Part shown: piece by piece, positions 1-7,239 of the stretch
How positions within the stretch are numbered: the stretch's first letter is position 1
Layout: every line of letters begins with the position of its first letter
Assembly: GCA_959606065.1 (NCBI GenBank)
Contig: CAUHHV010000001.1
Location: forward strand, 227,644 to 291,643
DNA length: 64,000 nucleotides
Origin: an uncultured Collinsella sp.
GTDB taxonomy: Bacteria > Actinomycetota > Coriobacteriia > Coriobacteriales > Coriobacteriaceae
Direction of reading: 5' to 3'
Program-made: the position numbers and the translations under genes
Notes under the pieces: generated by a model
What the model was told of the DNA's origin: nothing
Database searches by the model: none
The model's input: the letters and a program-made list of their open reading frames with translations, nothing else

Positions 1-350
1 TCGGTCCGGGGGCGATCTGTCAGCATAACGGCAAGGTTCCTTGCGAACTCCGCCGTCTTCCATCGGGAAATCTCCCGCCCGTCGAGCTCGACCGTGCCGG
101 CAAGCGGTGCCAGATGGCGTGTGATTGTTTTCAAGATGGTCGACTTGCCCGAGCCGTTCGGCCCGATGAGCGCCACGACGTCGCCCGCGCGAACCTCCAG
201 ATCGACGCCTTCGACTACGACCTTCTTGTCGTAACCCGCCGACAGGTCGCTTATGCGGAAAAGCGGCGCTCCGTCAGCCTGCGTTTCGACCGGGGTTTCG
301 AGGTTCGACTCCCCTCCGAGCGTTTTGGGCTGCGGCACGAATTTCCCCAT
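1..350 (-). CDS. ABC transporter ATP-binding protein, BtuD/FecE type (partial)
   Basis: This is the N-terminal 116 residues of an importer ATPase; the rest lies beyond the left edge. It should energise uptake through the permease encoded just upstream on the same strand. The Walker A motif GPNGSGKST is visible near residues 64-72, preceded by the usual beta-strand start FRISDLSAGYD. About 30 non-conserved residues come before the ABC fold. The start codon directly abuts the permease stop, which indicates one transcript. The signature motif and Walker B are outside the window. By family the substrate could be cobalamin, haem or a ferric siderophore; the riboswitch at the head of the operon favours a corrinoid or related tetrapyrrole. 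Confidence 0.9.
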   Translation of the reverse strand, partial: MGKFVPQPKTLGGESNLETPVETQADGAPLFRISDLSAGYDKKVVVEGVDLEVRAGDVVALIGPNGSGKSTILKTITRHLAPLAGTVELDGREISRWKTAEFARNLAVMLTDRPRT

Positions 351-1391
351 CTACCTCACCCGCTTCTTCAACATGAGTGCGATAACCACCGGCGCGCCGA
401 AGATGGCGGTGACGGCGCTGATGGAAAGCTCGACGGGGGAGAACAGCGTGCGTGCGATCAAATCGCAGCCCGCGCAGAAGATGGCGCCTCCCAAGAAGCA
501 CGCAGGAATCACGCGGATGGGCTTCGACGACTTCAGCGCCGACTTAACGAGATGCGGAACCGCGATGCCTACGAACGACACCGGACCAGCGAACGCGGTC
601 ACGCAGGCGGAGAGCATGCTTGCTAGAAGGACGAGCACCACGCGGAAGCGTGCGACGTTCACGCCGACGCTTTTTGCGTAGGCTTCTCCCAGCTGGAAGG
701 CGGAAAGGGGCTTCGATATCGCGAATACGCATGCGCTCACGGTGATCACCACGACCGCGATGACCGCGACGTCGTCCCAGCTCGAACCCGAGAAGCTACC
801 CAAAGACCAGTTGTGCAGGTTTACGATGGACTGGTCGTCGGCGAAGGCGATGAGGAAGTTCGTCGCCGCCGAGCAGATGTATCCCACCATGACGCCCGCC
901 ACGATGAGCATGGCCATGGAACTTATGCGCCGTGCGATGAGGAGCACGAAGCCGATGGTGATAAGCGATCCCAGAAACGCTGCGGCCACCATGACCGGCG
1001 AGGACATGGCCTGGTTCGCGCCCAGAAGCACGATCATCGTAAGCGCGACGACGAACTTTGCGCCCGAGGAGACGCCCAAGATGAACGGGTCGGCGATGGG
1101 GTTGTTGAAAAACGTCTGCAGCAGGAACCCGGAGAGCGAAAGTGCCCCGCCGAGAAGTATGGCTGAAAGCACGCGCGGCAGGCGAATCTCCCAGATGACC
1201 TGGCTTTCCATGGAATTGGCCGCGCCGCCCGAAAGGATGTCGGGGATGTGGTCTGCGGGCACGAGCACGCTCCCGATGCACAGGTTGGCCCCGACGAGCA
1301 CGATGAGGGCAACAGCGAGCAGCGCCGTCACGACGCGACACCGCGCGGCGCGCCCCGATTCGTCGTATGCCATGGTAAGCCGGCTTCTCAT
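351..1391 (-). CDS. FecCD/BtuC-family ABC transporter permease
   Basis: A 346-residue polytopic membrane protein of the FecCD family, which carries vitamin B12, haem or siderophores across the cytoplasmic membrane as a homodimer. The first helix, VVTALLAVALIVLVGANL, is followed by the family hallmarks IRLPRVLSAILLGGALSLSG and NNPIADPFILGVSSGA, then regularly spaced hydrophobic segments to the C-terminus. Length is normal for the family (320-350). The gene lies between the binding-protein gene (4-nt gap) and the ATPase gene (no gap). A second Met at residue 7 is an alternative start; the ribosome-binding site does not decide between them. Confidence 0.92.
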   Translation of the reverse strand: MRSRLTMAYDESGRAARCRVVTALLAVALIVLVGANLCIGSVLVPADHIPDILSGGAANSMESQVIWEIRLPRVLSAILLGGALSLSGFLLQTFFNNPIADPFILGVSSGAKFVVALTMIVLLGANQAMSSPVMVAAAFLGSLITIGFVLLIARRISSMAMLIVAGVMVGYICSAATNFLIAFADDQSIVNLHNWSLGSFSGSSWDDVAVIAVVVITVSACVFAISKPLSAFQLGEAYAKSVGVNVARFRVVLVLLASMLSACVTAFAGPVSFVGIAVPHLVKSALKSSKPIRVIPACFLGGAIFCAGCDLIARTLFSPVELSISAVTAIFGAPVVIALMLKKRVR

Positions 1392-1395
1392 GGCG

Positions 1396-2967
1396 CTAGC
1401 CGAGCTTCCTCAGATAATGGAAGTCACTCGTGTCATCGCCGGTGAACGCCCCGTGCAGCTCGTCGATAATGTCGGCGGTAGAAGTCATCTGCTGGTACAT
1501 GTCGGCGCTTGTGACCCAGACGTTGCCGTTCTTCACGGCTTTGAACTGCGACAATAGCGCGTTTTTGCCTACGAAGTCTTTCAAGGTGGCAACCGATTCG
1601 TCGATGGTGCCGTTGTAGACGATGATGTCGGCATCCTTCGCCGTCGCATAGAAGCGCTCCATTTCGAGCGTTACTGACGAACCTGACGTCGACGCCGTCT
1701 GTGCGTCATCGAGCGCGTAGCTGCCGCCTGCGAGCTCGATCATCTGCGCCACGTAGTCGCCCCTCCGCCGCGTGACGGCGGCCCCGTTCGAGTTAATGTA
1801 GAAATACGCCACGGTTTTACCTGACGACGCGAGCCCCGACGTTTGCTCGACGCGGGCCTTCTGCTCGTTGAACAGGTGCGCGGCCTCCTCTTCCTTGTCG
1901 AACAGGACGCCGAAAAGCTTAATCCACTCGACGCGTCCGAGTGCTTCGGGCTCGCTCGACGACTGTTCGGTGAGCACGACGAGCCCGAGCTTCTGCAGCT
2001 TTTCCTTCACATCGGGCGTGTGGTTGATCATGGTGTTCTCGATGGCGAGCGTGCAGCCCGAGGCCGATATTCGCTCGTAGTCGGGCGCGCTGTACTTGCC
2101 GCCGTAGGCGATCGCCCCACTTTCGAGCGCGCTTTTGAAGCCCGCGACCGAGCAATCGTCGGCCTTCGTGCCCGACATTAAGATATTGTCGTTCGCATCG
2201 AGCGCGTCGACCAGGCACATCGTCGCCGACGACACGAGGTACACCTTGTCGGCGGGGCGTCTTATGACCGCGATGTCGGAGCTCAACCCGTCAGGTACCT
2301 TCGCATCTTGCGGCACCACGAGGAAGCGCTCCCCGTTCGAAACGCAGATAAGCCGCAAGCCGCCTTCGAACTCGTCGACAGTGAAGTGCTTGGCGTATTC
2401 AAGCTGAAGCGCCCCCGTCGGCTCCCAGCCGCAGCCCAAATCAGCGTTGTGGAAGTCGGCCGCGGCGCTTGAAGCCGTTCCCGCAGGGGAGCCGCCGCTT
2501 GCATCGTCGCCCGATTTCTCCTTCATGGTGGATGAGTCGAAGTGGAGCGTGTAGTCGATGGTGTGCGGCGTCGACATGGCGACGGTCTCGGCCGACACGG
2601 CGATGTCCTCGTCGAGCGTGACGGGTATCTCGAACGTGGAGTTGCCGCCGTCGTTTACGGGCGCGTAGTCCACGCCGTCGACGGTCATCTTGTCGTAGTT
2701 CGAACTCGACCAGGTGATGGTCGCGGTGTAGGTGTCGCCATCCTTCACAATTGTGGTGGGCGAGGCGATGCTTGCGCGCCCTGACCCGCCGGAAAGCGAG
2801 ACGCTCACAGTGTATTCCTGAGAGCCCGCCGTGGCACCGGTCACGTTCGGGCTCGCACTGCACCCCGCGAAGGGAAGCGCGAGCAGGGCGACGAGAACGC
2901 AGGCGATCGCGCGCGCCGCGATGCTGCGGCGCTTCCTGTTTTCCCCCTTGGGAAGAATCGACCGCAT
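1396..2967 (-). CDS. Substrate-binding lipoprotein with extra N-terminal NEAT-like domain (BtuF/FecB type)
   Basis: A 523-residue secreted lipoprotein: a basic N-terminus, a hydrophobic stretch and a lipobox LPFAGC with Cys36. Residues from about 50 to 150 form a beta-rich domain (TYTATITWSSSNYDKMTVDG, then a FEIPV motif) not found in ordinary BtuF. A similar layout occurs in the product of the next gene upstream, so the two domains are probably paralogous. From about residue 175 on the protein is a helical-backbone metal-receptor (class III) binding protein, with IAVIRRPADKVYLVSS early and the closing segment NVWVTSADMYQ. It should capture the ligand and deliver it to the adjacent permease. 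The extra domain resembles NEAT or iron-transport-associated domains by pattern only. Ligand unknown: haem, cobalamin or another corrinoid are all possible. Confidence 0.82.
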   Translation of the reverse strand: MRSILPKGENRKRRSIAARAIACVLVALLALPFAGCSASPNVTGATAGSQEYTVSVSLSGGSGRASIASPTTIVKDGDTYTATITWSSSNYDKMTVDGVDYAPVNDGGNSTFEIPVTLDEDIAVSAETVAMSTPHTIDYTLHFDSSTMKEKSGDDASGGSPAGTASSAAADFHNADLGCGWEPTGALQLEYAKHFTVDEFEGGLRLICVSNGERFLVVPQDAKVPDGLSSDIAVIRRPADKVYLVSSATMCLVDALDANDNILMSGTKADDCSVAGFKSALESGAIAYGGKYSAPDYERISASGCTLAIENTMINHTPDVKEKLQKLGLVVLTEQSSSEPEALGRVEWIKLFGVLFDKEEEAAHLFNEQKARVEQTSGLASSGKTVAYFYINSNGAAVTRRRGDYVAQMIELAGGSYALDDAQTASTSGSSVTLEMERFYATAKDADIIVYNGTIDESVATLKDFVGKNALLSQFKAVKNGNVWVTSADMYQQMTSTADIIDELHGAFTGDDTSDFHYLRKLG

Positions 2968-2971
2968 GGCG

Positions 2972-3505
2972 TTACTTCAGTGCGTCGGCGCGCAGATCGA
3001 CGCCGGCGGATTCGAATACGAGCGTGCGGTCGTACCACCGCTCCCTTTTAATGCTCCACGCGGCGCAGGCGGTGTCCTCGTCGAGCGCATCAACGGGCAC
3101 GTCGTAGGTGTACTTGCCTTCCGCGTTTTCCACATAGGGGATGAAGTCGGCCTCGCTCGCGGCGGCAGCCTCGTCGCCCGTGCCCATGAAGAGCTTGCCG
3201 TAGCCCGTGCCGGAAAGTGTCATCACGCAGTGCATGGAGCCGTTTTCCACGATGAGCTGGGCATCCACAATCCTGAACATGTTCGAGCTGGAATCTACGG
3301 TGATCGGATAGGTGCCGTCGGCCACCTTGTCGGCGGTGATGGGGGCAGCGCTTGCGCCCTCGGGCGCATCGGCCGCCTGTTCGGTCTTTTCCTGGGAATC
3401 GGCATCGCTTGCCTTTGCGCTGTCGATTGAATTTCCGCCGCAGCCGGCGAGCGAGAACGCGAAAAGCGCCGCCGACAGGGCGAAGGCGAGGGTTTTCTTC
3501 AACAT
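2972..3505 (-). CDS. Small lipoprotein with NEAT-like domain
   Basis: A 177-residue secreted lipoprotein. The start at the Met followed by LKKTLAFALSAALFAFSLAG is chosen because it gives a proper signal peptide and a lipobox SLAGC (Cys22); the open frame extends further upstream without one. After a low-complexity Ser/Glu/Ala linker, one beta-rich domain fills residues 60-177, with SSNMFRIVDAQLIVENG, an MTLSGTGYGKLFMG turn and a YTYDVPVDALDE strand. The order of elements (polar strand, LSG-x-Y-x-K-L turn, F/Y-x-(I/V)-PV strand) parallels the N-terminal domain of the neighbouring binding protein. Role inferred: capturing or relaying a tetrapyrrole or metal on the cell surface. The family assignment is tentative. 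Confidence 0.7.
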   Translation of the reverse strand: MLKKTLAFALSAALFAFSLAGCGGNSIDSAKASDADSQEKTEQAADAPEGASAAPITADKVADGTYPITVDSSSNMFRIVDAQLIVENGSMHCVMTLSGTGYGKLFMGTGDEAAAASEADFIPYVENAEGKYTYDVPVDALDEDTACAAWSIKRERWYDRTLVFESAGVDLRADALK

Positions 3506-3568
3506 GGAGGGGGTTCCTTTCAATCGCTTCTGCCGCCCGCGCCGTGCGGTGGGCGGGCGGGATGCGAA

Positions 3569-3615
3569 TGCAACGGGCATGCGCCGTCAGTCGGGGAAGG
3601 CGCATGCCCGTTGCA
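3569..3615 (-). terminator. Strong hairpin between cbiK and the lipoprotein gene
   Basis: Perfect 17-bp arms (TGCAACGGGCATGCGCC and its complement) separated by 13 nt, located just after the cbiK stop. There is no clear U tract, so this may act as an mRNA-stabilising or partial attenuating structure within the operon rather than a full terminator. Confidence 0.55.
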
Positions 3616-3650
3616 CGGGGACGCGACCGGCGCCCCCGTGCGCGGCGAGT

Positions 3651-4577
3651 TTACAGCCTGGCGATGGCGTCGTCCACGTGCGCGACGTAGATGTCGTCGA
3701 CCGCGACGTTCTGTCCCAGACCCTGGAGCAGGCACGTCACTTCGAAGCCGGCAGCCACGAACTTCGCAGCCCAGCTGTCGGGGTCGGTCTCGTCTGCCAT
3801 GTCGTTGTTCGCGTGGTCGCCCGCGACCACCATGAACGGCGCGAGCACGGCCTTCTTGTAGCCTGCGGCGCTCGCGGCGGCGATAACATCCTCGCAGGTC
3901 GGTTCAGCCTCGACGGTGCCGACGAAGAACTGCGTCAAGCCCTCGTTCTTAAACACTTCCTGCATCTTGGCATAGTCGGCGTTGGAATCGGCTTCGGTGC
4001 CGTGGCCCATGAGGCACAGCGCCGTCTTGCCGTCGTCGAAGGACGCCATGTTCTCCTTAATGGCTGCGGCCACCTTCTTGTAGTCGTCGTCGGAGGTGAG
4101 CAGCGGGTCGCCGAGCGAGATTTTGTCGAACTTGTCGGCGTACTTGTCGAGCTCGTCTTTCACGTCGGTGTATTCCAGGCCACCCATGAGATGCGTCGGC
4201 TGCACGACGATTTCCTTCACGCCGTCTTCCACGCAGCGGTCGAGCGCCTCGGTCATGTTGTCGATCGTGATGCCGTCGCGCTTCTTCAGCTTGTCGATGA
4301 TGATCTGCGCGGTGAAGGCGCGGCGGATGTCGTAGTCCTGCCAGTACTTCTCGCGGATAGCGTCTTCGATGGCGCCGATGGTGATGTGGCGCGAGTCGTT
4401 GTAGCTCGTGCCGAAGCTCGTGACGAGGATGACCGGCTTCACGACCTTCTCCTTTTCACTCGATTTCTCGGAACTCGCGGAGGTGTTGGAGCAGCCCGCG
4501 AGCGCGACTCCGGCGAGCGCGAAGGCTCCGGTTGCTGCGGCGCCCATGAAGCCGCGGCGTGACATCTGGTCGGACAT
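3651..4577 (-). CDS. cbiK: CbiK-type chelatase (sirohydrochlorin cobaltochelatase family) exported as a twin-arginine lipoprotein
   Basis: A 308-residue protein of the anaerobic cobaltochelatase family, which inserts Co2+ (or Fe2+) into sirohydrochlorin. Motifs: VTSFGTSYNDSR at the start of the fold, LMGHGTEADSNADYA with a metal-ligand His, VGTVEAEP, and AGDHANNDMA with the second conserved His. The notable feature is the N-terminus: SRRGFMG followed by a hydrophobic stretch and a lipobox ending at Cys29. This is a Tat signal plus lipid anchor, so the enzyme should act outside the membrane. The start is set at the Met before SDQMSRRGF, with an AGGAAAGG ribosome-binding site; frame upstream of it has no signal character. 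The gene is first in a riboswitch-controlled operon with two lipoproteins and a B12/haem-type importer. Periplasmic CbiK is known in Desulfovibrio. Whether this copy also supplies cobalt for the divergent biosynthetic operon is unclear. Confidence 0.9.
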   Translation of the reverse strand: MSDQMSRRGFMGAAATGAFALAGVALAGCSNTSASSEKSSEKEKVVKPVILVTSFGTSYNDSRHITIGAIEDAIREKYWQDYDIRRAFTAQIIIDKLKKRDGITIDNMTEALDRCVEDGVKEIVVQPTHLMGGLEYTDVKDELDKYADKFDKISLGDPLLTSDDDYKKVAAAIKENMASFDDGKTALCLMGHGTEADSNADYAKMQEVFKNEGLTQFFVGTVEAEPTCEDVIAAASAAGYKKAVLAPFMVVAGDHANNDMADETDPDSWAAKFVAAGFEVTCLLQGLGQNVAVDDIYVAHVDDAIARL

Positions 4578-4637
4578 GGTTTTTCCTTTCCTCGGTTTGC
4601 CGGTCCCCCGGCGACAGTTGCTTGTCGGCACAAGCGA

Positions 4638-4660
4638 AAGAAAAGCGCACCCCTCGGGGT
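4638..4660 (-). terminator. Intrinsic terminator of the riboswitch expression platform
   Basis: Read on the minus strand, a short GC hairpin (ACCCC-GA-GGGGT) is followed by GCGCTTTTCTTT. It lies between the aptamer and the cbiK start, which fits a transcription-termination platform. Confidence 0.6.
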
Positions 4661-4694
4661 TCACAAGGAGCTAACGCCACGGCGATGCCGTGAG

Positions 4695-4840
4695 GAAAAG
4701 GCGAAGCAGTCTGGCTTGGGGCGCGAGGCGGTTCGCCCGTGCGTCCTATACAGTAATGTCCCTTGCCCAGGATTCCCACCTGGTTCCCTCCGCAAGCCAG
4801 CGCGGGCTGTGCGGGCGCCGCGCCGGTCATTTCCTTTTAT
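4695..4840 (-). promoter_or_regulatory. Cobalamin riboswitch (minus strand, upstream of cbiK operon)
   Basis: On the minus strand the aptamer core reads GGGAACCAGGTGGGAATCCT then GGGC, matching the conserved GGGAA-N-C-GGTG-AA-TCC-GGGC block (plus positions 4765-4791). A degenerate ACTGTA element follows, then a B12 box AAGCCAGACTGCTTCGCC (plus positions 4700-4717). The outer boundaries are approximate. Together with the hairpin and U-run before cbiK it should switch off the chelatase/importer operon when adenosylcobalamin is abundant. No equivalent was found on the plus strand in front of the biosynthetic operon. Confidence 0.85.
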
Positions 4841-5035
4841 CCGATTGTCATATGCTCGTTGCCGAATCTTTTACTATGATAGTGGGCACTTTTGAACGTG
4901 TCAAAGCCAGGGCGGGCGGCATTGCGCCTCCTGCCTGCGTATTTGCGCCGATTGCCGCTGCGGGCGCCGTGTTTTGGCCGCTGCGCGAATGGCAGCGTAA
5001 ACGGTTGCGATGAGAAACGGGAAGGGAAGGCTCGG

Positions 5036-5827
5036 ATGATTCATATCGTTGGCGCTGGCTCGGGCGCCGCCGACCTTATCACGCTGCGCGGGGCGCGCCT
5101 TTTGCGCGCGGCCGACGTGGTCGTTTGGGCGGGAAGCCTTGTGAACCCCGAGCTGCTCGCTGAGTGCAAGGAATCCTGCATCGTCTACGACAGCGCGCAC
5201 ATGACCTTGGAGGAAGTGCTCGACGTGATGTGCGCGGCAGATGCGCGGGGCGAGGACGTGGTGCGCCTGCACACGGGCGACCCGTGCCTGTACGGCGCCA
5301 TCCAGGAGCAGATGGACGCGCTCGACGCGCGCGGCGTGGACTACGAGGTGGTGCCCGGCGTGTCGAGCTTTTGCGGTGCCGCGGCGGCGCTTCGCCAGGA
5401 ATACACGCTGCCGGGAATCAGCCAGTCGGTCGTGATCACGCGGCTTTCCGGACGTACCCCCATGCCCGCGGGCGAGGGCATGCGCACCATGGCGGAAAGT
5501 GGCTCGACTATGGTCATCTTCCTGAGCTCGGGTATGCTTGCCGAGCTTTCCGCCGAGCTTTTGGCCGCGGGCCGCAGCTCCGACGAGCCGGCGGCGCTCG
5601 TGTACAAGGCGACCTGGCCTGAGGAGCGCGTGGTGCGATGCACAGTGGGCACGCTCGCCGATGCGGGCGCGCGAGAGGGCATCGACCGCACGGCGCTCGT
5701 GGTGGTGGGCCGCGTGCTCGGAGCTCGCGGCGGGCTTGCGCACGACGGCACGCAAGCGGAGTCGTACGAGCGCAGCAAGCTTTACGACCCTTCGTTTGCC
5801 ACGGGGTATCGGAAGGCGAGCAGCTAG
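5036..5827 (+). CDS. cbiF: Cobalt-precorrin-4 C11-methyltransferase
   Basis: A 263-residue SAM-dependent methyltransferase that methylates C-11 of cobalt-precorrin-4 in the anaerobic cobalamin pathway. It begins MIHIVGAGSGAADLITLRG, the canonical SAM-binding N-terminus of the class III tetrapyrrole methylases. HTGDPCLYGAIQEQ carries the GD-P-x-x-YG active-site loop, and PVPG-like EVVPGVSSFCGAAAAL follows. The start at 5036 is preceded by GGGAAGG; the longer frame upstream has no methylase character. It is the first gene of a 17-gene operon diverging from the riboswitch-controlled chelatase operon. Confidence 0.95.
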   Translation: MIHIVGAGSGAADLITLRGARLLRAADVVVWAGSLVNPELLAECKESCIVYDSAHMTLEEVLDVMCAADARGEDVVRLHTGDPCLYGAIQEQMDALDARGVDYEVVPGVSSFCGAAAALRQEYTLPGISQSVVITRLSGRTPMPAGEGMRTMAESGSTMVIFLSSGMLAELSAELLAAGRSSDEPAALVYKATWPEERVVRCTVGTLADAGAREGIDRTALVVVGRVLGARGGLAHDGTQAESYERSKLYDPSFATGYRKASS

Positions 5828-5828
5828 C

Positions 5829-7013
5829 GTGGCTTTCGAGCACTACATATATACCGGGACGACCCGCCTGCGCTGCGGCTACACCACGGGGAGCTGCGCC
5901 GCGCTCGCGGCGAAGGCGGCCTGCGAGATGCTCTTGTCACGAAAGCCCGTCGGCCTCGTGTCGATCGTCACCCCCGGCGGGCTGCCCGTCGAAGCGAGCG
6001 TGGTCGACGCATGCATCGGCGAGGGGTGCGCCCAGTGCGCCGTGCGAAAGGACGCAGGCGACGATGCCGATGTGACCGACGGCGTGCTCGTGTACGCGCG
6101 CGTGGAACATGCGGGGTCGGGCACGGGCGCTGCGGGCAGCAAGGGCGTGCCCACGCGCGAATCGGAAGTTTCCGTCGATGGCGGCGTGGGCGTGGGGCGC
6201 GTGACGTTGCCCGGGCTCGAGCAGCCGGTGGGGGCGGCCGCCATCAACGCGACGCCGCGCGCGATGATCACTTCGGCGGTGCGCGAGGTGTGCGCCGCGC
6301 ACGGCTTTTCTGGAAATATTGCTGTGACGATTTCGGTACCCGAGGGCGTTTCCCTTGCCGAAAAGACCTTCAACCCGCACCTGGGGATAAAGGACGGCAT
6401 CTCCATCCTGGGCACGACGGGCATCGTCGAGCCGCGCAGCCTCGCTGCCTTGCGTGACAGCATCGAGCTCGAGATCCGGCAGCATGCGGCTATGGGGCGG
6501 CGCGGAGTCGTGCTCACGCCCGGCAACTACGGCGCGCAGTTCATCTCGGGGCATTTCCACCTAAACGGTGCGCCGGTGGTCTTCATCTCCAACTTTGTGG
6601 GCGATGCGATTGATTGCTGCGTTCGCGAGGGATTTACCAATGTCCTTCTTGTGGGACACATCGGCAAGTTGGTGAAGGTCGCGGGCGGCATCATGGACAC
6701 CCATTCGCGTACCGCCGACTGCCGCGCGGAGATTCTGGCCGCCCACGCGGCCATGGCCGGCGCGGGCGCGAAGACCGTGCGCGAGATCATGTCGTCCGTC
6801 ACGACCACGGCGGCGCTCGAGGTAATCGAGGCCGCCGGCTCGGGGGACGCTGTGCGCGCCTCGCTCGCTGCGGCAATCGAGGACAGGTTGCGCCGCCGCG
6901 CGGCGGGCGCATGCGACATCGCCGCGGTCGTGTTCGACGCCGAGCGCCACGAGCTTTTCCGCACGTCGGGCGCCGATGCAGTTATCGGGGAATTGGGAGC
7001 GACGTATGAGTAA
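5829..7013 (+). CDS. cbiD: Cobalt-precorrin-5B C1-methyltransferase
   Basis: A 394-residue CbiD, which methylates C-1 during ring contraction of the anaerobic corrin pathway. The family signature RCGYTTGSCAALAAKAA follows the start, then INATPRAMI, and the C-terminal glycine-rich segment VLLVGHIGKLVKVAGG. The GTG start lies one base after the cbiF stop; frame upstream of it overlaps cbiF and shows no homology. An insert of about 20 Gly/Ala/Ser residues near residues 95-115 (GSGTGAAGSKG) is longer than in most relatives. The last bases overlap the cbiL remnant by 8 nt. Confidence 0.95.
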   Translation: MAFEHYIYTGTTRLRCGYTTGSCAALAAKAACEMLLSRKPVGLVSIVTPGGLPVEASVVDACIGEGCAQCAVRKDAGDDADVTDGVLVYARVEHAGSGTGAAGSKGVPTRESEVSVDGGVGVGRVTLPGLEQPVGAAAINATPRAMITSAVREVCAAHGFSGNIAVTISVPEGVSLAEKTFNPHLGIKDGISILGTTGIVEPRSLAALRDSIELEIRQHAAMGRRGVVLTPGNYGAQFISGHFHLNGAPVVFISNFVGDAIDCCVREGFTNVLLVGHIGKLVKVAGGIMDTHSRTADCRAEILAAHAAMAGAGAKTVREIMSSVTTTAALEVIEAAGSGDAVRASLAAAIEDRLRRRAAGACDIAAVVFDAERHELFRTSGADAVIGELGATYE

Positions 7014-7239
7014 AGGCGTTCTGTACGGGGTGCGCCGCGCAATCGGCTGGCCGGGGACGAAGGTGGTCATGAAGGCGCGCCGCTCGCTTGCGGACACGAA
7101 GCGCATCCTTCACGAGGAGGGCTCCTTCGACGGTGCCGAGCTCGTAGAGGACTGTGGGCTTCCGGGCGAGCGCTTGTACCGCTCGCTCGACGATGTGCCC
7201 GATCGGGGCAGCTACTTCTCGACGATGGTGGTGCGCTAG
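7006..7239 (+). pseudogene. cbiL: cbiL remnant: precorrin-2 C20-methyltransferase with most of the gene deleted
   Basis: The 77-residue reading frame begins SKGVLYGV, the usual first residues of CbiL/CobI before the SAM-binding GPGDPEL motif. It then jumps to GTKVVMKARRSL, ELVEDCGLPGERLYRSL and SYFSTMVVR, which are the last roughly 65 residues of CbiL. About 150 internal residues are missing, including the SAM loop, the GDP-type active-site loop and most of the substrate pocket. The frame remains open and coupled to both neighbours (8-nt overlap with cbiD, directly adjacent to cbiG). It cannot be a working methylase. The position between cbiD and cbiG suits cbiL. An assembly deletion is the main alternative to a real one. 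Confidence 0.85.

Noticed and set aside
4841..5035. Second cobalamin riboswitch before cbiF
   Set aside because: The plus strand has an AAAGCCAGG word but lacks the GGGAA...GGTG core and a paired B12 box.
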